A stretch of 64,000 nt of DNA, from contig NZ_SCOM01000007.1 of assembly GCF_005508865.1 (NCBI RefSeq), positions 1 to 64,000 on the forward strand, given 5' to 3'. The first letter of the stretch is position 1. Each line of letters opens with the position of its first letter. The translations under genes were made by a program, and so were the position numbers. Source of the DNA: Pseudomonas sp. F(2018). Its GTDB lineage: Bacteria; Pseudomonadota; Gammaproteobacteria; Pseudomonadales; Pseudomonadaceae. The notes under the pieces are model-generated. The model did no database searches and was not told where the DNA came from. It worked only from the letters and a program-made list of their open reading frames with translations. Below are positions 1 through 7,981 of this stretch, piece by piece.

Positions 1-64
1 GGAGAACGGGGCGGGCGCGGCATGCGGGTTCCGGGGCGGTTGCAGAGCGCGCAGTGTAACCGAG

Positions 65-87
65 CATCATCAGGATCGCTGATGATG
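65..87. promoter_or_regulatory. Inverted repeat upstream of adh-like gene
   Basis: Nine-base perfect arms CATCATCAG and CTGATGATG flank a five-base spacer, about 60 bases before the alcohol dehydrogenase start. The rest of positions 1-149 shows no gene. The repeat could be a regulator-binding site for the gene at 150 or a weak hairpin ending an upstream gene outside the window. There is no T run, which slightly favours an operator. No regulator is named. Confidence 0.35.
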
Positions 88-149
88 GTCCAATCGGCCG
101 CTCGTCGGGCTAAGCTGCTCCCATCGAATCGACTGCAGAGGATGCCGCC

Positions 150-1175
150 ATGAGCAACGAACTCGCCACCTTCACCGGCTGGGCCGCCACCGCGCCGGGC
201 GCGCCGCTGGAGCGTCACAGCTACGACCCGGGCCCGCTGGGCGCCGAGGAAGTCGAAGTGGCGGTGGAGTACTGCGGCATCTGCCACTCGGATCAGTCGA
301 TGATCGACAACGAGTGGGGCAACGCCCGCTACCCCTTTATCCCCGGCCATGAAGTGGTCGGCACCGTGGTTCGTGTCGGCGACCAAGTGCGCGGCCTCAA
401 GCTTGGCCAGCGCGTGGGCATCGGCTGGTACAAGGGCAGCTGCATGCACTGCGGCTCGTGCATGGAGGGCTCGCACCAGCTGTGCCGCACGGTGAAGCCG
501 ACCATCGTCGGCAGCCACGGCGGCTTCGCCGATCGCCTGCGCTCGCACTGGGCCTGGGCCGTGCCGCTGCCGGAAGGTCTCGACCCGGCGCTGGTCGGCC
601 CGCTGTTCTGCGCCGGCTCCACGGTGTTCTCGCCGTTGCTGGACTTCGATGTGAAGCCCACCGACCGCGTCGGCGTGGTCGGCATCGGCGGCCTCGGCCA
701 TCTGGCCCTGGGCTTCCTCAACGCCTGGGGTTGCGACGTCACCGCCTTCACCTCGTCTCTGAGCAAGCAGGACGAGGCCAAGCGCCTGGGCGCGCACAAG
801 GTGGTGGCCTCCACCGACAGCGCCGCGATGAAGGCCATCGCCGGCACCCTCGACTTCCTGCTGGTCACCGCCAGCGCCGATCTGGACTGGAACGCCCTGC
901 TCGCCACCCTGCGCGGCAAGGGCCGGCTGCACTTCGTCGGCATAGTGCCGAGCGCCATCCCGGTGCACGTGTTCAGCCTGATTCCGCAGCAGAAGAGCCT
1001 GTCCGGCTCGCCGGTGGGCTCGCCGAAGACCATGGCGACCATGCTCGAATTCTGTGCCCGTCATCAGATCCTGCCGCAGGTGGAGCACTTCCCCATGAGC
1101 CAGGTGAACGCCGCGCTCGACCACCTGCGCGCCGGCAAGGCGCGCTACCGGGTGGTGCTGGACGCCAGCAAATGA
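150..1175 (+). CDS. Zinc-dependent alcohol dehydrogenase, YahK/CAD type
   Basis: A 341-residue medium-chain dehydrogenase/reductase that should oxidise alcohols or reduce aldehydes with NADP(H) in the cytosol. Visible signatures are the catalytic zinc region CGICHSD near residue 42 and GHEVVG near 67, the four-cysteine structural zinc lobe CMHCGSCMEGSHQLC near 99-113, and the Rossmann glycine motif GIGGLGHLA near 177. The length is normal for the cinnamyl-alcohol-dehydrogenase-like subgroup. The start is supported by AGAGGA seven bases upstream. Its stop overlaps the next gene by four bases (ATGA), so the two are probably cotranscribed. The physiological substrate cannot be told from sequence; a general aldehyde reductase is most likely. 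Confidence 0.9.
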   Translation: MSNELATFTGWAATAPGAPLERHSYDPGPLGAEEVEVAVEYCGICHSDQSMIDNEWGNARYPFIPGHEVVGTVVRVGDQVRGLKLGQRVGIGWYKGSCMHCGSCMEGSHQLCRTVKPTIVGSHGGFADRLRSHWAWAVPLPEGLDPALVGPLFCAGSTVFSPLLDFDVKPTDRVGVVGIGGLGHLALGFLNAWGCDVTAFTSSLSKQDEAKRLGAHKVVASTDSAAMKAIAGTLDFLLVTASADLDWNALLATLRGKGRLHFVGIVPSAIPVHVFSLIPQQKSLSGSPVGSPKTMATMLEFCARHQILPQVEHFPMSQVNAALDHLRAGKARYRVVLDASK

Positions 1176-1651
1176 CCGACCTGTTTCATTGGCGGCGTAA
1201 CGCCGCCTGGCACCTGGGCGCGGTGGACGGCACCGACCGTCCGCGCCTGCTGGAAGTGTGGGAGGCGGCGGTACGCGCCACCCACCACTTCCTCGCCGAG
1301 GAGGACATCCAGTTCTACCGGCGCATGCTCGGCGAGCAATATTTCGATCTGGTGCGCCTGACCTGCCTGCGCGACGACCAGGGCCGCGTGCAGGGCTTTG
1401 CCGGCACCGCCGAGGACCGCCTGGAAATGCTCTTCGTCGACCCGACCGCCCATGGCCGCGGCTTCGGCAAGGCGCTGCTGCACCACGCCATCGACCACGA
1501 CGGCGTGCGCCTGGTCGACGTCAACGAGCAGAACCCCGGCGCCGTGGCCTTCTACCTCAGCCAGGGCTTCGAGCAGATCGGCCGCTCACCCCTGGACGGC
1601 GCCGACCGGCCCTTCCCGCTGCTTCATCTGCGCCTGCGCGAAAGCGTCTAA
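1172..1651 (+). CDS. GNAT family N-acetyltransferase
   Basis: A 159-residue protein with the GNAT fold. The acetyl-CoA binding motif is visible as VDPTAHGRGFGKALLHHA near residues 88-105 (the Q/RxxGxG/A-type loop), followed by the C-terminal motif NPGAVAFYLSQGFEQIGRS near 120-138. The family moves an acetyl group from acetyl-CoA to an amine on a small molecule or protein; nothing here identifies the acceptor. The start ATG overlaps the stop of the alcohol dehydrogenase as ATGA, which argues for translational coupling. A longer in-frame reading frame runs back into the dehydrogenase gene, but its upstream part is only a GC-rich shadow. Confidence 0.85.
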   Translation: MTDLFHWRRNAAWHLGAVDGTDRPRLLEVWEAAVRATHHFLAEEDIQFYRRMLGEQYFDLVRLTCLRDDQGRVQGFAGTAEDRLEMLFVDPTAHGRGFGKALLHHAIDHDGVRLVDVNEQNPGAVAFYLSQGFEQIGRSPLDGADRPFPLLHLRLRESV

Positions 1652-1660
1652 CCGGCACCC

Positions 1661-1692
1661 TCGTAGGGTGTACTCGCTGCAGGCAGTACACC
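1661..1692 (+). repeat. Dispersed intergenic repeat, GTAGGGTGTACT type
   Basis: A short element beginning TCGTAGGGTGTACTCG with terminal inverted arms GGTGTACT (1667-1674) and AGTACACC (1685-1692). Related copies lie at 20619-20644 (reverse orientation), 26549-26578 and 44321-44350, always just after a gene end. A separate hairpin with GCGCGGGT/ACCCGCGC arms follows at about 1749-1768. No ORF is present. Such elements are typical of Pseudomonas intergenic palindromic repeats. Confidence 0.7.
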
Positions 1693-1790
1693 ATGGCGCC
1701 CAGAGCAAGCCGGGCGGGCAAGCTCCCATGCATTTATCACCGCATCGGCGCGGGTAGAACCCGCGCGCTCAACCAGCTCGATCAGTTTTG

Positions 1791-1846
1791 TAGCCCGGAT
1801 GCAATCCGGGGCTGAGTTGCCTGCCTCCCGGATTGCATCCGGGCTA
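1791..1846. repeat. Long perfect inverted repeat, TAGCCCGGATGCAATCCGGG
   Basis: Twenty-base arms (1791-1810 and 1827-1846) are perfectly complementary around a 16-base spacer. It sits between the 3' ends of the GNAT gene (plus strand) and amn (minus strand), so its transcript would form a strong hairpin from either direction and could serve as a bidirectional end point. Similar GTAGCCCGGATGCAATCCGGG elements are widespread between genes in Pseudomonas and relatives; that part is general knowledge. A smaller hairpin (ACGCGGGT/ACCCGCG) follows at about 1853-1870. Confidence 0.8.
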
Positions 1847-1881
1847 CGACTGACGCGGGTGCAACCCGCGCCTCCACGCTG

Positions 1882-3357
1882 CTAGCGGAACGGCGGCTCG
1901 TCGAAGCTGCGCAGCTTGCGCGAGTGCAGCGAGTCGAGCTGGCAGCGCAACAGATCGAGGGCGGCGATGCCGATCGACAGGTGCTGGCTGACCGCGCGCT
2001 GGTAGAAGCCGGTGGCCGAGCCGGGCAGCTTGATCTCGCTGTGCAGCGGTTTGTCCGACACGCACAGCAGGGTGCCGTAGGGCACCCGCAGGCGATAACC
2101 CTGGGCGGCGATGGTGCCGCTCTCCATGTCCACCGCCACCGCGCGGGCCAGGTTGATCAGCGGCCGTTCGTGGGCCCAGTGCAGCTCCCAGTTGCGGTCG
2201 TCGTAGGTCAGCACGGTGCCGGTGCGCAGACGCTTCTTCAGGGTCTCGCCCTTCTCCCCGGTAACGGTCGCGGCCGCCTCCTGCAGGGCCTGCTGCACCT
2301 CGGCCAGGGCCGGGATCGGGATATGCGGCGGCAGCACCCGGTCGAGGATGCCGTCGCGACGCATATAGGCGTGGGCCAGCACGTAGTCGCCGATGGTCTG
2401 CGACTGCCGCAGGCCGCCGCAGTGGCCGATCATCAGCCAGCAGTGCGGACGCAGCACGGCCAGGTGGTCGGTGATGTTCTTGGCGTTGGACGGGCCGACG
2501 CCGATGTTGACCAGGGTGATACCGTGGCCGTCGTTGGCGATCAGGTGGTAGGCCGGCATCTGGTAGCGGTGCCAGACCACCGCGTCGGCCACGGCCTGGG
2601 CATCCTCCTCGGAGGTGCCGCGCTCGATGATCACGTTGCCCGGCAGCACCATGCGCTGGAAGCGCGGGTTGTCGCGCAGCTGTTCCAGGCCGTGGCGGAT
2701 GAACTGGTCGACGTAGCGGTGGTAGTTGGTCAGCAGGATCCACGGCTGCACATGGCGCCAGTCGCTGCCGGTGTAGTGGTGGATGCGCTTGAGCGAGAAG
2801 TCGGTGCGCGCGGCGTCGAACAGCGCCAGCGGCAGGTCGCTGCTGTCGCCCCAGCCATACAGGCCGTCGGCCACCGAGTCGGTGGCGGCGGACAGGTCGG
2901 TGCTGGGGAACACCCGCGCCAGTTCGGCGGCGCTGACCCCGGTGCCGGCCAGCTCGTCGCCCTGCTCGACCACGTAGGGATAGGGGATGTTCTGCTGACT
3001 GAAGCCCACTTCGACGGTGACCGAGAAGTCCTCCATCAGCGGCCGCAGCTGGTCCAGCAGGTAGCCGCGGAAGGCCTCCGGCTGGGTCACGGTGGCGCGG
3101 TAGGTGCCCGGCACCTGGACCTTGGCGTAGGCGCGCACGGTGCTCGGCACTTCGCCCTGGCACAGGTAGGTCAGGCGCAGCTCCGGGTAGCGGAACAGCG
3201 CGCGCTCGGCCTGGCTCGGCACGCTGCGCTCCTTGAGGTAGTTCCTCAGCGCCTGGCTCAGCCCGCCGGTGGCCTGGCGATGCAGGTCGGCGAGGCGCTC
3301 GACGGCCTCCTCGGCGGTGGCGGCGACGACGAAATCGGTATGCGGCATGGCAGTCAC
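1882..3357 (-). CDS. amn: AMP nucleosidase
   Basis: A 491-residue cytosolic enzyme that hydrolyses AMP to adenine and ribose 5-phosphate, controlling the adenylate pool. It has the AMP-nucleosidase N-terminal domain (about residues 1-180) and a C-terminal purine-nucleoside-phosphorylase-like domain containing GVGPSNAKNITDHLAVLRP and the VDMESGTIA motif near residue 400 that contacts the ribose. Length matches the family. The start is taken as GTG at 3357 because AGGAAG lies seven bases before it; an ATG three codons in (3348) is the alternative. It stands alone on the minus strand, convergent with the GNAT gene. Confidence 0.95.
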   Translation of the reverse strand: MTAMPHTDFVVAATAEEAVERLADLHRQATGGLSQALRNYLKERSVPSQAERALFRYPELRLTYLCQGEVPSTVRAYAKVQVPGTYRATVTQPEAFRGYLLDQLRPLMEDFSVTVEVGFSQQNIPYPYVVEQGDELAGTGVSAAELARVFPSTDLSAATDSVADGLYGWGDSSDLPLALFDAARTDFSLKRIHHYTGSDWRHVQPWILLTNYHRYVDQFIRHGLEQLRDNPRFQRMVLPGNVIIERGTSEEDAQAVADAVVWHRYQMPAYHLIANDGHGITLVNIGVGPSNAKNITDHLAVLRPHCWLMIGHCGGLRQSQTIGDYVLAHAYMRRDGILDRVLPPHIPIPALAEVQQALQEAAATVTGEKGETLKKRLRTGTVLTYDDRNWELHWAHERPLINLARAVAVDMESGTIAAQGYRLRVPYGTLLCVSDKPLHSEIKLPGSATGFYQRAVSQHLSIGIAALDLLRCQLDSLHSRKLRSFDEPPFR

Positions 3358-3502
3358 GGGTCAGCTTCCTGGCTGGGATCACCGCCCTATCTTGCGCCTT
3401 GCGACGGTCGCCTCGCCAGCCTCGCTTGGTCGACGCCCGGCGGCAGGGCAAGGCCACCGAGAACCATCTAGGCTCTTCTCATCCACCCCGAGGAGAGCCA
3501 CA

Positions 3503-4219
3503 GTGCGCGCCCTGTCGATCTGCTGTCTGCTCATCTGCGTAGCCGGCCACAGCCTGGCCGCCGAGCTGGATGGCCTGTACCAGGCCACCGTCGACAACCA
3601 GCCCACCGAACTGGTCCTGCGCAGCCAGGGCCAGCAGGTCGAGGGCGAATACCGGGAGGGACCGCACCTGCGCCTCAAGCTCAGCGGCAGCTTCGACGGC
3701 CAGGCATTGCAGGCGCAGATCAGCGACCCGACTTCCGGCCAGGCGCTGGCCAACATGAACGGCAACTATGCCAACGGCATGCTCGCCACCAGCCTGGCCG
3801 CACGTGACCCGCGCAGCGGCGAGACGCTGGTGCGCGAGGCCATGTTCCAGCGCGTGGGACCGGCGCCCGCGCCGCCCGACCCGAACCAGGACGCCGCCCT
3901 GGTCGGCACCTGGATCTACGAGCAGATGACCAACAGCGAGGGCCTGGAATTCGCCTCGATGACCACCGTCACCACCCTGCGCATTCGCGCCGACGGCAGC
4001 ATCGACCAGTGGCGCCGCAGCGTGGCCGGCGGCAGCGAGTGGAGCTACGACCGCCCCGGCGAGCTGCAGTACAGCGGGCGCTGGCGCAGCGACAAGGGCC
4101 TGCTGCTGGTGCAGCTGAAAGGAGCCACCGACTACCAGCCGGCGGCACGCTATCACTTCAGCACGCCGTACCTGGTGACCGAGAGCAACACCGGCAAGAT
4201 GATCTGGCAGCGCCGCTAG
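3503..4219 (+). CDS. Secreted/periplasmic protein of unknown function
   Basis: A 238-residue protein that I do not recognise. It starts with GTG at 3503, preceded by GAGGAG, and has a clear Sec signal peptide (hydrophobic run SICCLLICVAG, probable cleavage after SLAA near residue 18). The mature part is beta-rich with two similar halves: residues 20-105 resemble a small lipocalin-like or DUF-type barrel (ELDGLYQA, LRLKLSGSF), and residues 125-235 read as a second barrel (VGTWIYEQ, YSGRWRS, MIWQRR). No catalytic motif is visible. It is divergent from amn (145-base gap) and likely exported to the periplasm. Function unknown. Confidence 0.75.
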   Translation: MRALSICCLLICVAGHSLAAELDGLYQATVDNQPTELVLRSQGQQVEGEYREGPHLRLKLSGSFDGQALQAQISDPTSGQALANMNGNYANGMLATSLAARDPRSGETLVREAMFQRVGPAPAPPDPNQDAALVGTWIYEQMTNSEGLEFASMTTVTTLRIRADGSIDQWRRSVAGGSEWSYDRPGELQYSGRWRSDKGLLLVQLKGATDYQPAARYHFSTPYLVTESNTGKMIWQRR

Positions 4220-4432
4220 GCGCGCGCCCAAACGACTGCGCCGCCAGCATGGAACCCGCCGCCCCGCGAGATGACGTCAGACCGCTCACGCGCCTCCGGG
4301 CGAACACCGCGTCATGCCCGGCATCTGGTCGTGGCGCGACGGCCTGCGCTCCACCCTCCATGCCAAGGACCAATGGCCAGCCTGCGGTGATTTAGGGCAT
4401 AACTGGGATGACGGCCGGGGGGACGTCGCAGC

Positions 4433-5098
4433 ATGATCAATCAGCTACCACGCTGGGTGGAAATCGGCGGCTTCTGCCTGGCCCTGATTGCCGGCAGCGT
4501 CAATGCCATCGCCCTGCTCGGCTTCAACCACCAGGGTGTGTCGCACCTGTCCGGCAGCTCCAGCCTGCTCGGCGTAGAGCTGGCCCAGGGCGCGCCGGGC
4601 GAAGCCCTGCACCTGCTGCTGATCCTGCTCAGTTTCGTGCTCGGCGCCGCCATCAGTGGCTGCGTGATCGGCAACCAGTCGCTCAAGCTCGGCCGCCGCT
4701 ACAGCGTCGCCCTGCTGGCCGAGAGCCTGGCCCTGCTGCTGGCGATGCTGATGCTGGAGCGCGGCAGCGACCTCGGCCACTACCTGGCCTCGGCCGCCTG
4801 CGGCCTGCAGAACGCCATGACCAGCACCTACAGCGGCGCAGTGGTGCGCACCACCCACGTCACCGGGTTGTTCACCGACCTCGGCATCATGCTCGGCCTC
4901 AAGCTGCGCGGGCAGCCGGCGGACCGCCGACGCATCCTGCTGTACCTGATCCTGATCGCCGGCTTCATCGGCGGTGGCGTGCTCGGCGCCCTCGGTTATG
5001 CCGGCTGGCACTACCGCGCCCTGCTCGGCCCGGCGGCGCTGGCCGCACTGCTGGCGCTGATCTATCTGATCTACTGGCGGCGCCAGCAGGCCCGCTGA
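4433..5098 (+). CDS. DUF1275 (YoaK-like) membrane protein
   Basis: A 221-residue integral inner-membrane protein with about six hydrophobic segments. The family signatures are visible: GSVNAIALLGF near residue 20, the LSG(S/N) stretch near 39, GLQNAMTSTYSGAVVRTTHVTG near 122-143 (polar residues in a helix), and GLFTDLG after it. The family is widespread and its role is uncertain. The preceding gap, 4220-4432, contains nothing I can name. The gene ends one base before the convergent thioesterase gene ends, so the two share no terminator. Confidence 0.85.
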   Translation: MINQLPRWVEIGGFCLALIAGSVNAIALLGFNHQGVSHLSGSSSLLGVELAQGAPGEALHLLLILLSFVLGAAISGCVIGNQSLKLGRRYSVALLAESLALLLAMLMLERGSDLGHYLASAACGLQNAMTSTYSGAVVRTTHVTGLFTDLGIMLGLKLRGQPADRRRILLYLILIAGFIGGGVLGALGYAGWHYRALLGPAALAALLALIYLIYWRRQQAR

Positions 5099-5099
5099 A

Positions 5100-5531
5100 T
5101 CAGGCGGGCAAATCGACCACGGCCATGGTCACGCTGGCCTTGCTGTACAGGCGCCGCTCACCCTTCTCGTAGCCGAACACCTCGGCCTCGACCACCGTGG
5201 CCTGGCGCCCGGCCTTGAGCACTTCGGCGCGGCACAGCAGGCGTTCGCTGCGCGCCGGGCGCAGCAGGTTGACCTTGAACTCCAGGGTCAGCACGGTGCT
5301 GCCGTCCACCAGCACGGTGGCGGCCGCGCCACCGGCGGCGTGGTCGGCCAGGGTGGTCTGCACCCCGGCGTGGATAAAGCCGTTCTGCTGCAGGTGGCGC
5401 GGCAGGATGTCCAGCTCGGCCTCGACCCAGCCCGGGCCACAGTCGAGCAGGCGGATACCCAGGTCCTGGATAAAGTTGGCGGCGGCGAAGCCCTGTTCGA
5501 CCAGCTCGCGGTAGCGCGGATGGGCCTGCAT
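5100..5531 (-). CDS. PaaI-type hotdog-fold acyl-CoA thioesterase
   Basis: A 143-residue hotdog-fold protein. The typical PaaI/YiiD signature is visible: HLQQNGFIHAGVQTTLADHAAG near residues 46-67, where the N, HxG and D positions are those used in thioester hydrolysis, then a conserved VNLLRPA segment near 89. It should hydrolyse acyl-CoAs in the cytosol. The start at 5531 has AAGGAATCC just upstream. It lies 56 bases after aidB in the same direction, and together with the TetR gene forms an apparent operon, so a role in fatty or branched-chain acyl-CoA turnover is likely by context. Confidence 0.85.
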   Translation of the reverse strand: MQAHPRYRELVEQGFAAANFIQDLGIRLLDCGPGWVEAELDILPRHLQQNGFIHAGVQTTLADHAAGGAAATVLVDGSTVLTLEFKVNLLRPARSERLLCRAEVLKAGRQATVVEAEVFGYEKGERRLYSKASVTMAVVDLPA

Positions 5532-5587
5532 GGAGGATTCCTTTTCAAGGGACGCCCGCGGCCGGCTGGCCGCGGGGCAATGCACGG

Positions 5588-7237
5588 TCAGACCAAGTGT
5601 GGCGTGCTGCGCGCGACCAGCGCCTCGGCATCGGCGCCACGCGGCAGAGTGCCGTAGACGCGGCCATGGCCACCCAGGCGGCTGGCGATAAAGGCGTCGG
5701 AGACGGTGGCATTGCCGGCTTCCAGCAGCAGCTTGGCCTGCAGGGCCACGGCCACGTCCTCGGTCAGCTGGCGAGCGCGGTACTGGATGTCGGCGGTGTC
5801 GCGGAAATCCGCCTGCAGCCGCTGGATATGCGCCTTCAGGCGCGCATCGCCGTGGCCGTCGCCCAGCTCGGCGAACAGTGCGTCGAGCACGCCGGCCTCC
5901 TTGGACAGGGCGCGCAGCACGTCCAGGCACTGCACGTTGCCCGAGCCTTCCCAGATCGAGTTGACCGGCGCCTCGCGGTACAGCCTTGGGAGGATGGTTT
6001 CCTCGACGTAGCCGGCGCCGCCCATGCATTCCTGGGCCTCGTTGATCATCGCGGGGGCGCGTTTGCAGATCCAGTACTTGCCGATGGCGGTGACCAGGCG
6101 GGCGAACTTGTCTTCCTGCTCGTCGTGCGGGTTGTCCAGGGCCTTGCCCATGCGCATGGTCAGGGCCAGGGCCGCCTCGCTCTCCAGGGCCAGATCGGCC
6201 AGCACGTTCTGCATCAGCGGCTGCTCGGCCAGCACCCGGCCGCCGACCTTGCGGTGCGCACAGTGGTGAGCGGCCTGGGTCAGAGCCTGACGCATCAGGC
6301 TGCTGGAGCCGATCATGCAGTCGAAGCGGGTCAGCGAGACCATCTCGATGATGGTCGGCACGCCACGGCCCTCCTCGCCGATCATCCAGGCCAGGGCGCC
6401 ACGGAACTCCACTTCGCTGGAGGCGTTGGCCCAGTTGCCCAGCTTGTTCTTCAGGCGCTGGATGTAGAACTGGTTGCGCGTGCCGTCCGGGCGGTGGCGC
6501 GGCAGCAGGAAGCAGGACAGGCCCTTGTCGGTGTAGGCCAGGGTGAGGAAGGCGTCGCACATCGGCGCCGAGCAGAACCACTTGTGGCCGACCAGCTCGT
6601 AGGCCTGACCCGGGCCGGGGATACCGACCGGGTGGGCCTTGGTGGTGTTGGCGCGCACATCCGTACCGCCCTGCTTCTCGGTCATCGCCATGCCGATGGT
6701 GGCGCCGGCCTTGTGTTCGATGCCGACGTTGCGCGGGTCGTACTCGGTGGCGAGGATCTTCGGCAGCCAGATCTCGGCCAGCTCCGGTTGCAGCTTGAGC
6801 GCCGGCACGGCGGCGTAGGTCATGGTCAGCGGGCAGGCGTTACCCGCCTCCGGCTGGTTGTGCAGGTAGTTGAGCGCGGCGCGGGCCACCTGGGCGCCAT
6901 CGCGCGGGTCGGTCCAGGGCAGCGACGGGATGCCGTGCTCGACCGCCGTGCGCATCAGCTCGTGGTAGGCCGGGTGGAATTCCACCAGGTCGACGCGGTT
7001 GCCGTAGCGGTCATGGCTCTTGAACACCGGTTTGTTCTCGTTGGCCAGGAAGCCGGCCTGCATCAGCGGACCGCCGGCCAGGGCGCCGTAGGTATCCAGG
7101 CGATCCTCGGCCCAGCCGCCGCCGAAGCGCCGCGTCCACTCCTGCAACGGCAAGTCGACGCGGTACAGGTTGGCGCCATCCAGCGATGGCACTTGGTTGA
7201 ACACCTCGTGGGTTTCGGCGAATTCGTGCAGGGACAT
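5588..7237 (-). CDS. aidB: AidB-like acyl-CoA dehydrogenase
   Basis: A 549-residue flavoprotein of the acyl-CoA dehydrogenase superfamily, AidB branch. Diagnostic AidB stretches are present: MTEKQGGTDVRANTT near residue 188, FCSAPMCDAFL near 219, KLGNWANASSEVEF near 263, and NSIWEGSGNVQCLDVLR near 434, which includes the FAD-region glycines. E. coli AidB is induced by alkylating agents and binds DNA, and it shows isovaleryl-CoA dehydrogenase activity. Here the gene lies one base downstream of a TetR gene and before a thioesterase, a context that looks more metabolic than DNA-repair. The start codon at 7237 is immediately after the TetR stop. Confidence 0.92.
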   Translation of the reverse strand: MSLHEFAETHEVFNQVPSLDGANLYRVDLPLQEWTRRFGGGWAEDRLDTYGALAGGPLMQAGFLANENKPVFKSHDRYGNRVDLVEFHPAYHELMRTAVEHGIPSLPWTDPRDGAQVARAALNYLHNQPEAGNACPLTMTYAAVPALKLQPELAEIWLPKILATEYDPRNVGIEHKAGATIGMAMTEKQGGTDVRANTTKAHPVGIPGPGQAYELVGHKWFCSAPMCDAFLTLAYTDKGLSCFLLPRHRPDGTRNQFYIQRLKNKLGNWANASSEVEFRGALAWMIGEEGRGVPTIIEMVSLTRFDCMIGSSSLMRQALTQAAHHCAHRKVGGRVLAEQPLMQNVLADLALESEAALALTMRMGKALDNPHDEQEDKFARLVTAIGKYWICKRAPAMINEAQECMGGAGYVEETILPRLYREAPVNSIWEGSGNVQCLDVLRALSKEAGVLDALFAELGDGHGDARLKAHIQRLQADFRDTADIQYRARQLTEDVAVALQAKLLLEAGNATVSDAFIASRLGGHGRVYGTLPRGADAEALVARSTPHLV

Positions 7238-7238
7238 T

Positions 7239-7874
7239 TCAGGACTCCGAGGCGCCGACGGCGCGCAGGCAGAAGGTGACCAGGGTTTGGCTGACGGTGG
7301 CCAGGTCCGCCGCCGGCAGGCCGGCGTCGCGGGCCGCACGGGCCGGTGGCGAGAGCGGGCCGACCAGGGCCTCGGCGATGGCGCCGACCAGGCAGGCGGC
7401 CACCAGGTTGACCTGCGCCACGCGGAACTCGCCGCTGCGCACGCCCTCTTCGAGCAGGTCGACGAACAGCTCGGCGTAGGCCTCGCGGAACAGCAGGCGC
7501 TGCTCGTCCACTTCCGGTTCCACCGGCTCGGCGATCAGGGCGAAGGCCAGCTGTCGGCTGTGCCAGGCGCGGGCGGCGAACTGCTCCAGGCCGGCGGCCA
7601 GGCGCCGAGTGGCGCTACCGGGGCCGCGCAGGATCTCGGCCAGGGCGTCCACCTCGATGCGGCAGGCATCGCTGAACACTTCCGCGGCCAGTTCGCCCTT
7701 GCCGCTGAAATGGCGATAGAGGCTGCCGGTGGCGATGCCCACATCCTCGGCCAGGGCCTGCATGGTCAGGCTGGCGAAACCGCCCTCGGCGACCCGGTCG
7801 TGGGCGCAGGCGAGGATGCGTTCGCGCAGTTCCTGGGCGCGGTCGATACGGGCGGCGGTGGTGCGATAGACCAT
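7239..7874 (-). CDS. TetR family transcriptional regulator
   Basis: A 211-residue TetR-type repressor. The N-terminal helix-turn-helix is clear (residues about 10-60: ILACAHDRVAEGGFASLTMQ, then EDVGIATGSLYRHFSGKGEL), followed by an all-helical ligand-binding domain. It is the first gene of a unit with aidB (one-base gap) and the thioesterase, and is probably autoregulated and controlling this unit. An upstream palindrome at 7905-7922 is a good candidate operator. By context the ligand may be an acyl-CoA or fatty acid, but that is inference. Confidence 0.9.
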   Translation of the reverse strand: MVYRTTAARIDRAQELRERILACAHDRVAEGGFASLTMQALAEDVGIATGSLYRHFSGKGELAAEVFSDACRIEVDALAEILRGPGSATRRLAAGLEQFAARAWHSRQLAFALIAEPVEPEVDEQRLLFREAYAELFVDLLEEGVRSGEFRVAQVNLVAACLVGAIAEALVGPLSPPARAARDAGLPAADLATVSQTLVTFCLRAVGASES

Positions 7875-7904
7875 GAGCTGAATCCATGTTCACGAATTCA
7901 GATC

Positions 7905-7922
7905 AGTGAATCACGATTCACT
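7905..7922. promoter_or_regulatory. Candidate operator for the TetR-aidB operon
   Basis: AGTGAATC-AC-GATTCACT: eight-base perfect arms with a two-base centre, about 30 bases upstream of the TetR start. A related sequence, TTCACGAATTCA, follows toward the gene at 7889-7900. AT-rich dyads at this place are typical TetR operators. It overlaps the 3' flank of ladS, so binding should affect only the TetR promoter. Confidence 0.55.
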
Positions 7923-7981
7923 TCTTGAGGAAAACGACGATTCGGCCAAATTACAGCCCTATCGTCGTCAGCGAAGCAGGG

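Noticed and set aside
1924..3471. A long open frame opposite amn (515 codons)
   Set aside because: Low-complexity GLVHR-type composition is typical of the complement of a GC-rich gene, it has no family resemblance, and amn is certain.
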